From the NCBI RefSeq assembly GCF_014643775.1, contig NZ_BMKC01000002.1, positions 248,001-312,000 on the forward strand: a stretch of 64,000 bases of DNA, read 5' to 3'. The notes beneath the pieces were generated by a model. The model saw nothing but the letters and a program-made list of their open reading frames with translations. It had not been told where the DNA came from and searched no databases. The translations under genes were made by a program, and so were the position numbers. Below, in pieces: positions 23,798 to 32,127 of this stretch; the stretch's first letter is position 1; each line of letters starts with the position of its first letter. Source of the DNA: Arenimonas soli (GTDB lineage Bacteria > Pseudomonadota > Gammaproteobacteria > Xanthomonadales > Xanthomonadaceae).

Positions 23798-25147
23798 CTA
23801 TTCCTGCGCGGCGGGGATCGCGATCCTCAGCTCTGGCGCGGCCTGGGCATTTGCCCGGCGCAGCGGCAGCACCCAGTGACCGTCCTGGACGGTGATGTCA
23901 TAGCCGGGCGACGCCGCGGCCATGGGCACCTGCGCGGCCGGCATTTCCCCGCCCACCGCGGCGATCGCGGCCAGGTGCAGGCGCAGGCTGGCGGCCTGGT
24001 CGAGCAGGCGGTCCTGGTACTGGCCGTAGGCCGGCGCGGCGATGGCCGACAAGATGTGGCTGATCGGGGCGGCCCAGAAATCGACCGACAACGGGTCGTA
24101 GGCGAACCCGGGCGCGTCCGGCACCCGGCCTTCGAGGATGCCCGCGATACCTTCGGGCCGGCACATCGGCGCGAAGTGCCTGGCGGACCAGGCGCGCATC
24201 AGGCGGTCGTCGCTGAGCGCCCAGCGCGACAGCCAGTGCAGGGGGTTCCAGCTGTCGCTGGTGGCCTCGTGCATGGCGGTCGAGAGGCTGGCGACCGTGG
24301 CGTACTCCTTCCGGAACGCACCGCAGGCCAGGAAATCCTCCGCGGCCACCGGGCCCGTCGCTGCCGCGCAGTTTTCGGGCAGGGGTGCCTCCGGTGCCAG
24401 GCGGCGCAGGCCCAGCAACAAGCCGGCGGCGCCGTCGACCAGCGAGCCGTGCACCATCTTGTCGATCAGCTGGCCGTCCTGGCGCAGGAAGCGCCGCTCG
24501 GCGGCCAGCAGGTCGCAGGCGCGCACGGTCGCCCCGGCCACGTCGCCGTCCAGCGCCTGCAGCGCGATGTCGTTGACCGGCAAACGAAGCATCTGGAACG
24601 CGGCGATCGGCGAATCCATGGCCGGCGGGTAGGGATTGTCGAGGTGGTCCGACCGCAGGGCCTGCTCGGCCAGGGCCAGGCGCGCGGCCTCGGCCTGCAG
24701 CCAGGCGCGGATGTCGTCCTCGTGCCCGCGCAGCTTGCCCAGGCAGTCGGTTTCGCGCAGGCCGCAGGCCACGGCGGGCGCGTCGACCTTCGGGCGCTCG
24801 GGATAGGTCGCGGCCACCGGCGAATCGAAGTACTCGGGATCGGCCACGCTGGCCTGGATGCCGTCGTCGAGCAGGCGCGCGCCCCAACCGGCGTGCCAGT
24901 CGCGGTAGGCCGCCAGGTCGCGGGCCAGCGCCTGGTCGAGTTCCGCGGCGGGGATGTCCCGGCCGCTGAAGGCCAGGTACTTGAAGCCACTGGTCCCCGC
25001 CGGCGCGGGGACCTCGACTTCCATCAGCGCCAGCGCTTCGCGCTCCTCCTCGCCGAAGGCGATCCAGCGCAGCACCTGCACGGCAACCAGATAGCCGATG
25101 GCCAGGACCAGGCCAACGAGCAGGGAGTTCTTGAGCCACTTCATCAT
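23798..25147 (-). CDS. Membrane-anchored six-cysteine protein of unknown function, paralogue B
   Basis: This 449-residue protein resembles paralogue A along its length: an N-terminal anchor (LKNSLLVGLVLAIGYLVAVQ), SGFKYLAFSGRDIP, VACGLRETDC, RLPVNDIALQALDGDV, RACDLL, ENCAAA, LACGAF, MCRPEG, a WAAPISHIL segment and PAYGQYQDRLLD. It has about 45 extra C-terminal residues (YDITVQDGHWVLPLRRANA) resembling a small beta hairpin that A lacks. The start is the first of two adjacent ATGs (25147). It lies 30 bases upstream of A and 153 bases downstream of glnA, behind glnA's terminator. Function is unknown. The pair probably arose by tandem duplication followed by marked divergence. Confidence 0.7.
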   Translation of the reverse strand: MMKWLKNSLLVGLVLAIGYLVAVQVLRWIAFGEEEREALALMEVEVPAPAGTSGFKYLAFSGRDIPAAELDQALARDLAAYRDWHAGWGARLLDDGIQASVADPEYFDSPVAATYPERPKVDAPAVACGLRETDCLGKLRGHEDDIRAWLQAEAARLALAEQALRSDHLDNPYPPAMDSPIAAFQMLRLPVNDIALQALDGDVAGATVRACDLLAAERRFLRQDGQLIDKMVHGSLVDGAAGLLLGLRRLAPEAPLPENCAAATGPVAAEDFLACGAFRKEYATVASLSTAMHEATSDSWNPLHWLSRWALSDDRLMRAWSARHFAPMCRPEGIAGILEGRVPDAPGFAYDPLSVDFWAAPISHILSAIAAPAYGQYQDRLLDQAASLRLHLAAIAAVGGEMPAAQVPMAAASPGYDITVQDGHWVLPLRRANAQAAPELRIAIPAAQE

Positions 25148-25248
25148 GGGGAATCTTCGCCGGGGGTTTTCCCGATGGTAGCCGGGCATGGCGCCCAGGC
25201 ACAGACGCCGTCGCTGTCGCTGTCGCCGCCAGGCTGGCTGCAAAACAA

Positions 25249-25272
25249 ACGGCCCGGGTTTCCCCGGGCCGT
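25249..25272 (-). terminator. Intrinsic terminator of glnA
   Basis: ACGGCCCGGG, four-base loop, CCCGGGCCGT: ten-base perfect arms. On the minus strand the hairpin is followed by TTGTTTTGC, a T-rich tract. It begins 27 bases past the glnA stop, so glnA is probably largely monocistronic. Confidence 0.8.
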
Positions 25273-25299
25273 CGTTCGCAACGCGTCTTGTCCGAAGAC

Positions 25300-26709
25300 T
25301 CAGACGCCGTAGTACATCTGGTATTCCAGCGGGTGCGTGGCCGCGCGGAACTTGGTCACTTCCTGCATTTTCAGGGCGATGTAGCCGTCGATGAAGTCGT
25401 CGGTCATCACGCCGCCGGCCTTGAGGAACTCGCGGTCCTTGTCCAGGGCTTCCAGCGCCTGGTCGAGGCTGTGGCAGACGGTCGGGATGTTCTTCTCTTC
25501 TTCCGGCGGCAGGTCGTACAGGTCCTTGTCGCTGGGCGCGCCCGGGTCGATCTTGTTCTTGATGCCGTCCAGGCCGGCCATCATCAGCGCGGTGAAGGTG
25601 AGGTAGCCCGACTGGATCGGGTCCGGGAAGCGCATTTCGATGCGGCGCGCCTTCGGGTTCGACACGTACGGGATCCGGCACGAGGCCGAGCGGTTGCGGG
25701 CCGAATAGGCCAGCATCACCGGCGCTTCGAAACCCGGCACCAGGCGCTTGTAGCTGTTGGTGCCCGAGTTGGTGAAGGCGTTGATGGCGCGGGCGTGCTT
25801 GAACACGCCGCCGATGTACCACAGCGCCATCTGGCTAAGGCCGCCGTAGCCGTCGCCGGTGAACAGGTTGTTGCCGCCCTTGGCCAGCGACTGGTGCACG
25901 TGCATGCCGCTGCCGTTGTCGCCGACCAGCGGCTTGGGCATGAAGGTGGCGGTCTTGCCGTTGCGGTGGGCGACGTTCTTGATGATGTACTTCATCGTCA
26001 GCAGTTCGTCGGCCTTCTTCACCAGCGAATTGAACTTCGTGCCGATCTCGCACTGGCCGGCGTTGGCCACTTCGTGGTGGTGCACTTCGACTTCGATGCC
26101 GGCTTCGGTGAGCACCTTGCACATCTCGGCGCGGATGTCGTGCAGGGTGTCGGTGGGCGCGACCGGGAAGTAGCCGCCCTTCAGGCCCGGACGGTAGCCG
26201 GTGTTGCCGCCTTCGTACTTCTTCTTGCTGTTCCAGTGGGCTTCCTCGGATTCGATCTCGAAGAAGGTGTTGCCCATTTCATTGGCCCAGCGCACCGAAT
26301 CGAAGATGAAGAACTCGGGCTCGGGGCCGAAGAAGGCCTGGTCGGCGACGCCGCTGGCCTTGAGGTAGGCCTCGGCGCGCTTGGCGACGCCGCGCGGGCA
26401 GCGCGAATAACCCTGCATGGTGGCCGGGTCGAGCACGTCGCAGACCAGGATGATGGTCGGGTCGGCGGTGAAGGGATCGACCAGCGCGGTTTCCGGATCC
26501 GGCAGCAGCACCATGTCCGACTCGTTGATGCCCTTCCAGCCCGAGATCGAGCTGCCGTCGAACATCTTGCCGTCCTCGAACAGCGCCGGCTCGACGATCG
26601 AAACCGGGTAGGTGACGTGGTGCTGCACGCCGCGCACGTCGGTGAAACGCAGGTCCACGAATTCGATGTCGTGGTCCTTGATGAGCTTTTCGATGTGGCT
26701 GTAGGGCAT
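25300..26709 (-). CDS. glnA: Glutamine synthetase type I
   Basis: GlnA condenses ammonia and glutamate to glutamine with ATP, the high-affinity entry of nitrogen. From the ATG at 26709 ([17 protein letters not shown]) it has 469 residues, the same as the E. coli enzyme. Seen are the beta-grasp block [18 protein letters not shown], the [16 protein letters not shown] loop with the latch Asp, [11 protein letters not shown] and [17 protein letters not shown] (metal and glutamate ligands). [17 protein letters not shown] (ATP site), [14 protein letters not shown], and the adenylylation region [10 protein letters not shown] with its tyrosine are also present. Regulation by adenylylation and by NtrC/sigma-54 is expected; the promoter elements for the latter are visible upstream. 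Confidence 0.98.
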   Translation of the reverse strand: MPYSHIEKLIKDHDIEFVDLRFTDVRGVQHHVTYPVSIVEPALFEDGKMFDGSSISGWKGINESDMVLLPDPETALVDPFTADPTIILVCDVLDPATMQGYSRCPRGVAKRAEAYLKASGVADQAFFGPEPEFFIFDSVRWANEMGNTFFEIESEEAHWNSKKKYEGGNTGYRPGLKGGYFPVAPTDTLHDIRAEMCKVLTEAGIEVEVHHHEVANAGQCEIGTKFNSLVKKADELLTMKYIIKNVAHRNGKTATFMPKPLVGDNGSGMHVHQSLAKGGNNLFTGDGYGGLSQMALWYIGGVFKHARAINAFTNSGTNSYKRLVPGFEAPVMLAYSARNRSASCRIPYVSNPKARRIEMRFPDPIQSGYLTFTALMMAGLDGIKNKIDPGAPSDKDLYDLPPEEEKNIPTVCHSLDQALEALDKDREFLKAGGVMTDDFIDGYIALKMQEVTKFRAATHPLEYQMYYGV

Positions 26710-26748
26710 GGAAAGGTTTCCTGGCGGGTTTGGGTCCGTCCAGGAAGT

Positions 26749-26765
26749 TGCAAGCGGCGTGCCAA
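26749..26765 (-). promoter_or_regulatory. Sigma-54 (-24/-12) promoter of glnA
   Basis: The minus strand reads TTGGCACGCCGCTTGCA, a near-perfect match to the RpoN consensus YTGGCACGRNNNTTGCW with the invariant GG and GC correctly spaced. Transcription would start near 26738, giving a leader of about 30 bases before the glnA ATG. An NtrC-type site lies about 70 bases further upstream. Confidence 0.9.
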
Positions 26766-26827
26766 GCCTGCGTGCGCGCCAAGCCATTGATTCTGTTGGC
26801 CGGGGGTCGCAACAGCAAGAGGGTCGA

Positions 26828-26842
26828 GCACCTTCATGGTGC
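26828..26842. promoter_or_regulatory. NtrC enhancer-type site upstream of glnA
   Basis: GCACC, five bases (TTCAT), then GGTGC. This is the core of the NtrC consensus TGCACC-N5-GGTGCA, lacking only the outermost T/A pair. Its centre is about 97 bases upstream of the predicted sigma-54 start, within the normal range for enhancer-bound NtrC. A second canonical copy is not obvious. Confidence 0.75.
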
Positions 26843-26861
26843 GGAATGACGGGCCATTTCC

Positions 26862-26879
26862 CCGAATGCGTGCATTCGG
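26862..26879. promoter_or_regulatory. Perfect 18-base palindrome between glnA and uppP
   Basis: CCGAATGC-GT-GCATTCGG: eight-base arms about a two-base centre, between the NtrC site and the uppP start. It does not fit the NtrC consensus. It could be an operator for either divergent gene or part of a stem-loop. No regulator can be assigned. Confidence 0.45.
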
Positions 26880-26966
26880 TCCCTGCGGGAACGCTTTCAG
26901 GCGCGCCTACAGGCTGGCGCGGCGTGCCGGGTATGCTTGGGCGCTTCCAAGACCATCCGGACCGCC

Positions 26967-27761
26967 GTGACCGACCTGCTGACCGCCCTGCTGCTAGGCA
27001 TCATCGAGGGCCTGACCGAATTCCTGCCGATTTCCAGCACCGGCCACCTGCTCATCGCCCAGCACTGGCTGGGCGCGCGTTCGGACCTGTTCAACATCAG
27101 CATCCAGGCCGGCGCGATCCTGGCGATCACCCTGGTCTACCGCGAACGCCTGCTGGCCCTGGCCACCGGCTGGCGGCAGCCGGAGGAACGCGACTACCTG
27201 CTCAAGATCCTGGCCGCGTTTGCGGTGACGGCCGCGGTCGGCCTGCCCGTGCGGCTGCTGGGCTGGGAGCTGCCGGAAACGGTGACGCCCGTGGCCTGGG
27301 CGCTGGTGATCGGCGGCGTCTGGATGCTGGTGGCCGAACGCCTGGGTGAACGCGGCCCGCCCAGCAGCCAGGTGACCTGGGCGATCGTTGTGGCCGTGGG
27401 CCTGGCCCAGGTGCTGGCCGGCGTCTTCCCCGGCACCTCGCGCTCGGCGGCGGCGATCTTCATGGCCATGCTGCTGGGCCTGAACCGCAAGCCGGCGGCG
27501 GCGGAATTCGTATTCCTGGTGGGCATTCCCACCATGTTCGCGGCCAGCGGCTATGCGCTGATGGAAACGGTGCTCGAAGGCGAGGCCGGCGACGAGGACT
27601 GGGCCAGCCTGGCCGTGGCCTTCGTCGCCGCAACGATCACCGGCTTCGCCGCCGTGCGCTGGCTGCTGGCCTATATCGCCAACCACCGCTTCACGCCCTT
27701 TGCCTGGTATCGCATCGGCCTGGGCGGGGCGCTGCTGCTGGGCCTGCCGGCGGGCGGCTGA
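26967..27761 (+). CDS. uppP: Undecaprenyl-diphosphatase
   Basis: UppP (BacA) dephosphorylates undecaprenyl diphosphate so the lipid carrier can be reused for peptidoglycan and surface polysaccharides. From the GTG at 26967 ([19 protein letters not shown]) it has 264 residues and seven to eight membrane helices, the normal size. The two catalytic blocks are intact: [15 protein letters not shown] near the N-terminus and [24 protein letters not shown] at 26937 would add ten non-conserved residues. It is divergent from glnA and convergent with the TPR gene. A GCGGGC/GCCCGC stem spans its stop codon and may end transcription. Confidence 0.96.
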   Translation: MTDLLTALLLGIIEGLTEFLPISSTGHLLIAQHWLGARSDLFNISIQAGAILAITLVYRERLLALATGWRQPEERDYLLKILAAFAVTAAVGLPVRLLGWELPETVTPVAWALVIGGVWMLVAERLGERGPPSSQVTWAIVVAVGLAQVLAGVFPGTSRSAAAIFMAMLLGLNRKPAAAEFVFLVGIPTMFAASGYALMETVLEGEAGDEDWASLAVAFVAATITGFAAVRWLLAYIANHRFTPFAWYRIGLGGALLLGLPAGG

Positions 27762-27778
27762 GCGCCCGCGGCAAGGGT

Positions 27779-29797
27779 TTATTCCGCCGGGTAGCCCAGG
27801 CGCGCGGCCACCGGCGCGAGCAGGGCGAACTCTTCGGCCAGGCTTTCGCGGTAGTGGCGCCAATGGCCCGCGGGCAGGCGCTGGCCGGGGCCGAACACGC
27901 CCGGCAGCGGGCTTTCCAGGCCCAGGGCCTGTTCGATGCGCTGGGCGGCTTCGCCCGCATCCACGTCCAGGCGCACCAGGTCGACGCGGCCGGAAACTTC
28001 GGCCTCGTCGGCCACGGCCTCGAGCACCGCCGCCAGCCACTGCGCCGAGCGGCCGATTTCCGGCAGGAAGTGATAGTTCTGCAGGCTGCCGTGCAGCATC
28101 CAGTTCAGCAGCGCATCACGCGGGTCGGTCAGCAGCACCAGCACCTTGGCCCCGCCGAGGGTGGCGAAGGTGTATGCGTCCACGTGCGGCAGCCAGTCGC
28201 GGGACTCGGCCGGGTCCAGGCCCGCCGCGCGCAGCGAACTTTCCCAGCGCGCGGCGGTGCCCGCTTCCGGGTGGCCCGGAGCGCGGCGGCGCAGGCCGTA
28301 GCCGTCGCCGTCGGCTTCGCTGCCGATGCGGTCCAGGCGCAGCTTCGGGCCCAGCTGGGCCTTGGCCTGGCGCAGCACGAATTCGGCGCGCACGCCCGGC
28401 GGCGACCACAGCAGCAGGCCGTCGATCTTGCCCGCGGGCGCTTCATCGGCCGGCACCGCCGGCGGCGGCAGGACCTGGCCGGGCAACGGGTGGCGCACCA
28501 TTTCCCGCCAAACTTCGGCGGCGTCGGCATGGCGGCCCAACGCATCAAGCGACAGGCCGCGCCAGCCCAGCAGGCTTCGCCGGGCCGGGCCGTCCTTGGC
28601 CTGCGGCAGCAGGCGCTCGGCCCGGGTCAGCGACAGCGCCGGGTCGTCGCGGAATTCGGCGCGCAGCTTGTACAGGTTGGCGGCGTAGAGATCGGGATTG
28701 ATGGCCAGCGCCTGGTCGGCGTACTGACCGGCCTGTTCGTGCTGGCCCTGGGCGTCGTGGTAACCGCACAGCATTTCCAGGCAGGCCGCCGACTGCGGCA
28801 TCGCCGTGTGCCAGCGGTCGAGCACCGGCTTGGCTTCTTCGCCCAGCATGCCGGCCACGTTCAGGCGCACCTTCCACAGCTCGTCCTGGTCGGGGGCCTT
28901 TTCCAGCGCGGCTTCGGCGCGGACCTTGGCTTCGTCCGGGCGGCCGCTGCGCACCAGCAGCGCCACGGCCTGGCCCAGCACCGGGGCCTGGGTCGGGTGG
29001 GCGTCGAGCACGGCGCACAGGTCGGCCACGGCATCGGCTTCGCGGCCGTATTCGATCAGCAGCTCCGAGCGCAGAACGCGGGCCATCGGGTCGGCCGGCG
29101 CCACGGCGATCAGCTCGTCCAGGGTGGCCAGGGTTTCTTCGGCCTTGCCCTGGCGGCGGCGGGCTTCGACCAGCGCGCGCAGCGTGGTCGGGGCACGCGA
29201 GTTGTCCAGGCGCAGGGCGTTGGCCAGCGCCTGTTCGGCGAAGGGCCACATGCCGCGCGACAGGTAGGCCTGGCCCAGGGCCAGCTGGGCGGCGGCGAGG
29301 TTGGGGTCGGCTTCGGCGGCGGCGGTGAAACACTTCAGCGCCTTGTCGCCGTCACCCTGGGCCTGGGCGACATACCCTTCGATGACGCGCACCTGCGGGT
29401 GTTCGGCGTTCACGCGCTGGGCCAGGCGCAGGTTGCGCTCGGCCTCGGCCTGGTCGCCCCGGCCCAGGGCCAGGTGGGCCAGCAGCACGTAGGCGCCCAG
29501 CTGGTTCGGGTCCAGCACCAGGGCTTCCTTGAGGCCGCGGATGGCGCCGGCGGCGTCGCCTTCGGCCAGCTTCTGGGTGGCCAGGCTGAAGTGGTGGGCG
29601 GCGATGTCGGGGCCCAGTTCCAGCGCACGCTCGAAGGCCTGGCGGGCGCCGGCCGGGTCGCCCTTCTGCTGCAGGCACACGCCCAGCAGGTGGTGGGCGG
29701 AGGCGTTGTCGGGCTCGGCGGCGAGGGTGTCGCGGGCGGCGGCCAGCGCGGCGGCGATGTCGCCGCGGCGCATGGCTTCGATGATGTCGACGATCAT
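27779..29797 (-). CDS. TPR protein with a degenerate sulfotransferase-like C-terminal domain
   Basis: The 672-residue protein starts at the ATG at 29797 (MIVDIIEAMRRGD). Residues 1 to about 430 are a long TPR superhelix, for example AHHLLGVCLQQKGDPAGARQ, AYVLLAHLALGRGDQAEAE and AAQLALGQAYLSRGMWPFAE. The last ~200 residues resemble the sulfotransferase domain often fused to TPRs in proteobacteria, with VLVLLTDPRDALLNWMLHGS like its 3'-phosphate-binding block. The usual N-terminal PAPS-binding P-loop (a PKSGTT-like motif) is replaced by LLLWSPPGVRAEFVLRQA, so sulfotransferase activity is doubtful. No signal or membrane helix is present. A binding or scaffolding role is more likely. Confidence 0.75.
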   Translation of the reverse strand: MIVDIIEAMRRGDIAAALAAARDTLAAEPDNASAHHLLGVCLQQKGDPAGARQAFERALELGPDIAAHHFSLATQKLAEGDAAGAIRGLKEALVLDPNQLGAYVLLAHLALGRGDQAEAERNLRLAQRVNAEHPQVRVIEGYVAQAQGDGDKALKCFTAAAEADPNLAAAQLALGQAYLSRGMWPFAEQALANALRLDNSRAPTTLRALVEARRRQGKAEETLATLDELIAVAPADPMARVLRSELLIEYGREADAVADLCAVLDAHPTQAPVLGQAVALLVRSGRPDEAKVRAEAALEKAPDQDELWKVRLNVAGMLGEEAKPVLDRWHTAMPQSAACLEMLCGYHDAQGQHEQAGQYADQALAINPDLYAANLYKLRAEFRDDPALSLTRAERLLPQAKDGPARRSLLGWRGLSLDALGRHADAAEVWREMVRHPLPGQVLPPPAVPADEAPAGKIDGLLLWSPPGVRAEFVLRQAKAQLGPKLRLDRIGSEADGDGYGLRRRAPGHPEAGTAARWESSLRAAGLDPAESRDWLPHVDAYTFATLGGAKVLVLLTDPRDALLNWMLHGSLQNYHFLPEIGRSAQWLAAVLEAVADEAEVSGRVDLVRLDVDAGEAAQRIEQALGLESPLPGVFGPGQRLPAGHWRHYRESLAEEFALLAPVAARLGYPAE

Positions 29798-29807
29798 GTG
29801 GGAGTCT

Positions 29808-30836
29808 TCAGGCAGGCGCGGAAACGACCATTGTAGCCGCCCCGGCCTCCCGGGCCGCGGCTTCCAGCCGGTCGGCCACCCAGCGTTCGCCATAGCCGCC
29901 CAGGTGCAGGCCCTCGAGGAAGCCGCAGTGGCCGCCGAAATCGGCGATTTCCAGCCGCGAATGGGCCGGCAGCTGCAGGCCGGGGAAACCGTCCACGGGA
30001 ATGACCGGGTCGTCGGCCGCGGCCAGCACGCTGACCGGCACCTGCAGGGCGGCCAGGCGCCCGCCGGACACTGAATACCCTTCGAAATAGTCGTCGATGC
30101 CGGCCAAGGTGGTGTGGCGCTTGACCATCCAGCCGGTCAGCGCGCGCATGTCCATGGCCAGCACGTCGTCGCCGAAGTCGTGCAGTTCCGGGAAAAGCTG
30201 GCGCTTGCGCTGCAGCGACCGCCGCCACTTCTTCATGAAGTACCAGTGGTAGAAGCGCGGCCCGCCTTCGAGCGTGCGCAGCACCGCCGCCGGGTCGATG
30301 GCCGGGCACACGGCCGCGGCGTGCACCAGCGGCACGCCGGCGCCCGGGGCCGCCAGCGCCAGGCGCAGCGCGAAGTTGCCGCCCAGCGAATAGCCCGCCG
30401 CCAGCAGCGGCCGGGACGGGAAACGCCGGGACACCTCGGCCGCCGCCTGCACCACTTCGGCCAGGCGGCAGGAATGGAACAGGTCGGGATTGAGGTGGTG
30501 GGTGTCGCCGTGGTCGCGGAAGTTGAGCCGGAACACGTCGAAACCGCGCGCCAGCATGGTCGCGGCGGTGTGGCGCATGTAGCTCGAGTCGGCGCTGCCT
30601 TCCCAGCCGTGCAGCAGCAGCACCAGGCCGCGCGGGTCGCGGCCCGGCAGGGCGCTGTGGAACCCCTGCAGGCGAACCCCGTCTTCGACTTCGACCAGGT
30701 GTTCGGTGGTGACCGCGCCCAGCCGGCGCATGGCGCGTTCGCCGGCGGCGCGGCGCAGGGTGGTCGAGCCCAGCAGCGACTGCAGGTGCGGGTTGCGCAG
30801 CCAGCGCGGCGGGCGGTAGCCAACCGACCGGGTCAT
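29808..30836 (-). CDS. Alpha/beta hydrolase of the YheT family
   Basis: The 342-residue cytoplasmic hydrolase starts at the ATG at 30836 (MTRSVGYRPPRWLRNPH). The RNPHLQSLLGS opening is typical of YheT-type hydrolases, followed by LVLLLHGWEGSADSSYM (oxyanion region) and the nucleophile elbow AAGYSLGGNFALRL. Next come VCPAIDPAAVL, VLAAADDPVIPV (catalytic acid) and IADFGGHCGFLEG (catalytic histidine). The substrate of the family is not settled; lipid or ester roles are suggested. Its neighbours include a PlsC-like acyltransferase and a thioesterase, consistent with lipid metabolism. It ends 11 bases before the TPR gene. Confidence 0.87.
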   Translation of the reverse strand: MTRSVGYRPPRWLRNPHLQSLLGSTTLRRAAGERAMRRLGAVTTEHLVEVEDGVRLQGFHSALPGRDPRGLVLLLHGWEGSADSSYMRHTAATMLARGFDVFRLNFRDHGDTHHLNPDLFHSCRLAEVVQAAAEVSRRFPSRPLLAAGYSLGGNFALRLALAAPGAGVPLVHAAAVCPAIDPAAVLRTLEGGPRFYHWYFMKKWRRSLQRKRQLFPELHDFGDDVLAMDMRALTGWMVKRHTTLAGIDDYFEGYSVSGGRLAALQVPVSVLAAADDPVIPVDGFPGLQLPAHSRLEIADFGGHCGFLEGLHLGGYGERWVADRLEAAAREAGAATMVVSAPA

Positions 30837-30841
30837 GCGCC

Positions 30842-31633
30842 TCAGCCCGCCATGGCCGCGATGATGCGCTCGCGGCAGGTGTCGGCCATGCGCCGCCGGC
30901 CGTCTTCGCTGGCGGCCACCGGCTCGAGGAAGTGCACTTCCGCGACCCGACCCGGCTCGCCAAGCAGGCGCACGAAGTTCTGGAAGAAGTTCTCGCGCTC
31001 GCCGAAGGCGACGATGGTCTGGGCGCTGCCGCGCAGGCCGTACTTGAGCGCCACCGGCTGCGCCGGCACGCCGGCCAGCACCGCCGGCTGGAAGATGCGC
31101 GCGTGGAAGGTCGCGATGGCGTCGCCGCGCGTGGTGCGGCCTTCGGGGAACACGCCCACCGACAGGCCCTGTTCCAGCCGCTGCACCATCTGGTGCATCA
31201 CGCCGTGCAGGGAATCGTTGCTGCCGCGGTGGTGGTAGATGGTGCCGCCGCGGCTGGCCAGCCAGCCCACCAGCGGCCAGCGCGCGATCTCGGCCTTGGC
31301 CACGAAACCCATCATGCGCTGGCTGTGCATCAGTTCGATGTCCATCCAGCTGACGTGGTTGGCCACGAACATCACCGCGCCCGGCAGCGGCGTGCCGTAG
31401 CGGCGCAGGCGGAAGCCGAAGACCCGCATCAGCAGGCCCGACCACAGGCGCACGGCCAGGTGGTCGAGGCGTTCGCCGCGCACGTCGATGCGCGCGCTGA
31501 CCGGATTGATCAGCAGCAGCGTTATCGGCAGCCCCACCAGCAGGTGCAGCAGCAGGAACGGGATTCGCCAGAGGTAGCGCAGCGGCCGGCGCCAGTCGCG
31601 CGACGGGCGGGTCGCTTCAGTGATTGCGGACAT
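30842..31633 (-). CDS. 1-acyl-sn-glycerol-3-phosphate acyltransferase family protein (PlsC-like)
   Basis: The 263-residue protein (ATG at 31633, MSAITEATRPS; an ATG three codons earlier is possible) has an N-terminal hydrophobic helix (FLLLHLLVGLPITLLLINP) and the glycerolipid acyltransferase domain. Block I is VANHVSWMD, the HX4D motif with His and Asp. Block III is GVFPEGRTTRGD with the substrate-binding FPEG. Block IV follows around VALKYG. It would transfer an acyl chain to lysophosphatidate or a related acceptor at the inner membrane. High-G+C gammaproteobacteria carry several paralogues, so it may be an ornithine-lipid or accessory acyltransferase and no symbol is given. Confidence 0.88.
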   Translation of the reverse strand: MSAITEATRPSRDWRRPLRYLWRIPFLLLHLLVGLPITLLLINPVSARIDVRGERLDHLAVRLWSGLLMRVFGFRLRRYGTPLPGAVMFVANHVSWMDIELMHSQRMMGFVAKAEIARWPLVGWLASRGGTIYHHRGSNDSLHGVMHQMVQRLEQGLSVGVFPEGRTTRGDAIATFHARIFQPAVLAGVPAQPVALKYGLRGSAQTIVAFGERENFFQNFVRLLGEPGRVAEVHFLEPVAASEDGRRRMADTCRERIIAAMAG

Positions 31634-31691
31634 TGCCGGCATTGTGCCGCAACACAGGCCCGGCCACACCCGACGCCGGGGTACGCGGCGT

Positions 31692-32120
31692 TCAGCGACC
31701 GATGACGGCGCCGGTCATGCGGGAAATGCAGACCAGCCGGCCCTTGGCGTCTTCGATGCGGATTTCCCAGACCTGGGTGGCGCGGCCCAGGTGGATCGGG
31801 CGCGCGGTGCCGGTCACCTCGCCCTCGGTGACGGCCTTGAGGTGGTTGGCGTTGATTTCCAGGCCCGCCAGCTGCTGGCCCGCGTCGGGCGCCAGGCACA
31901 GGTAGCCGCCCAGGCTGGCCAGGGTTTCGGCCAGCAGCACCGAGGCGCCGCCGTGCAGCAGGCCGAAGGGCTGTTTGGTGCGCTCGTCCACCGGCATGGT
32001 GGCGCGCAGGAAGTCGGGGCCGTGCTCGGTCAGCACGATGCCCAGGTTGCCCGGCGCGGTGCCGGGCAACAGGGCGTTGAGGGCATCGACGCCGGGCCGC
32101 TGGCGGAACGGGTCGTGCAC
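31692..32120 (-). CDS. Hotdog acyl-CoA thioesterase (YdiI/MenI family)
   Basis: The 142-residue product begins at a GTG (32120). It is a single hotdog domain with the family helix FGLLHGGASVLLAETLASLG, where the glutamate is the catalytic base, and the strand LEINANHLKAVTEGEVTGTA. E. coli YdiI (MenI) hydrolyses 1,4-dihydroxy-2-naphthoyl-CoA, but no menaquinone genes are seen here and members are promiscuous, so a general thioesterase is the safer call. It lies eight bases downstream of the DUF1232 gene on the minus strand. Confidence 0.88.
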   Translation of the reverse strand: MHDPFRQRPGVDALNALLPGTAPGNLGIVLTEHGPDFLRATMPVDERTKQPFGLLHGGASVLLAETLASLGGYLCLAPDAGQQLAGLEINANHLKAVTEGEVTGTARPIHLGRATQVWEIRIEDAKGRLVCISRMTGAVIGR

Positions 32121-32127
32121 GCGCGGA

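Noticed and set aside
23051-25312. A 753-codon plus-strand open frame
   Set aside because: It is antisense to the two six-cysteine paralogues, which have signal anchors and conserved cysteines. The antisense product has low-complexity Gly/Arg/Gln composition.
27750-27769. GCGGGC/GCCCGC stem at the uppP stop as a terminator
   Set aside because: Arms are only six bases with an eight-base loop inside coding sequence and no proper T run; noted under uppP but not called.
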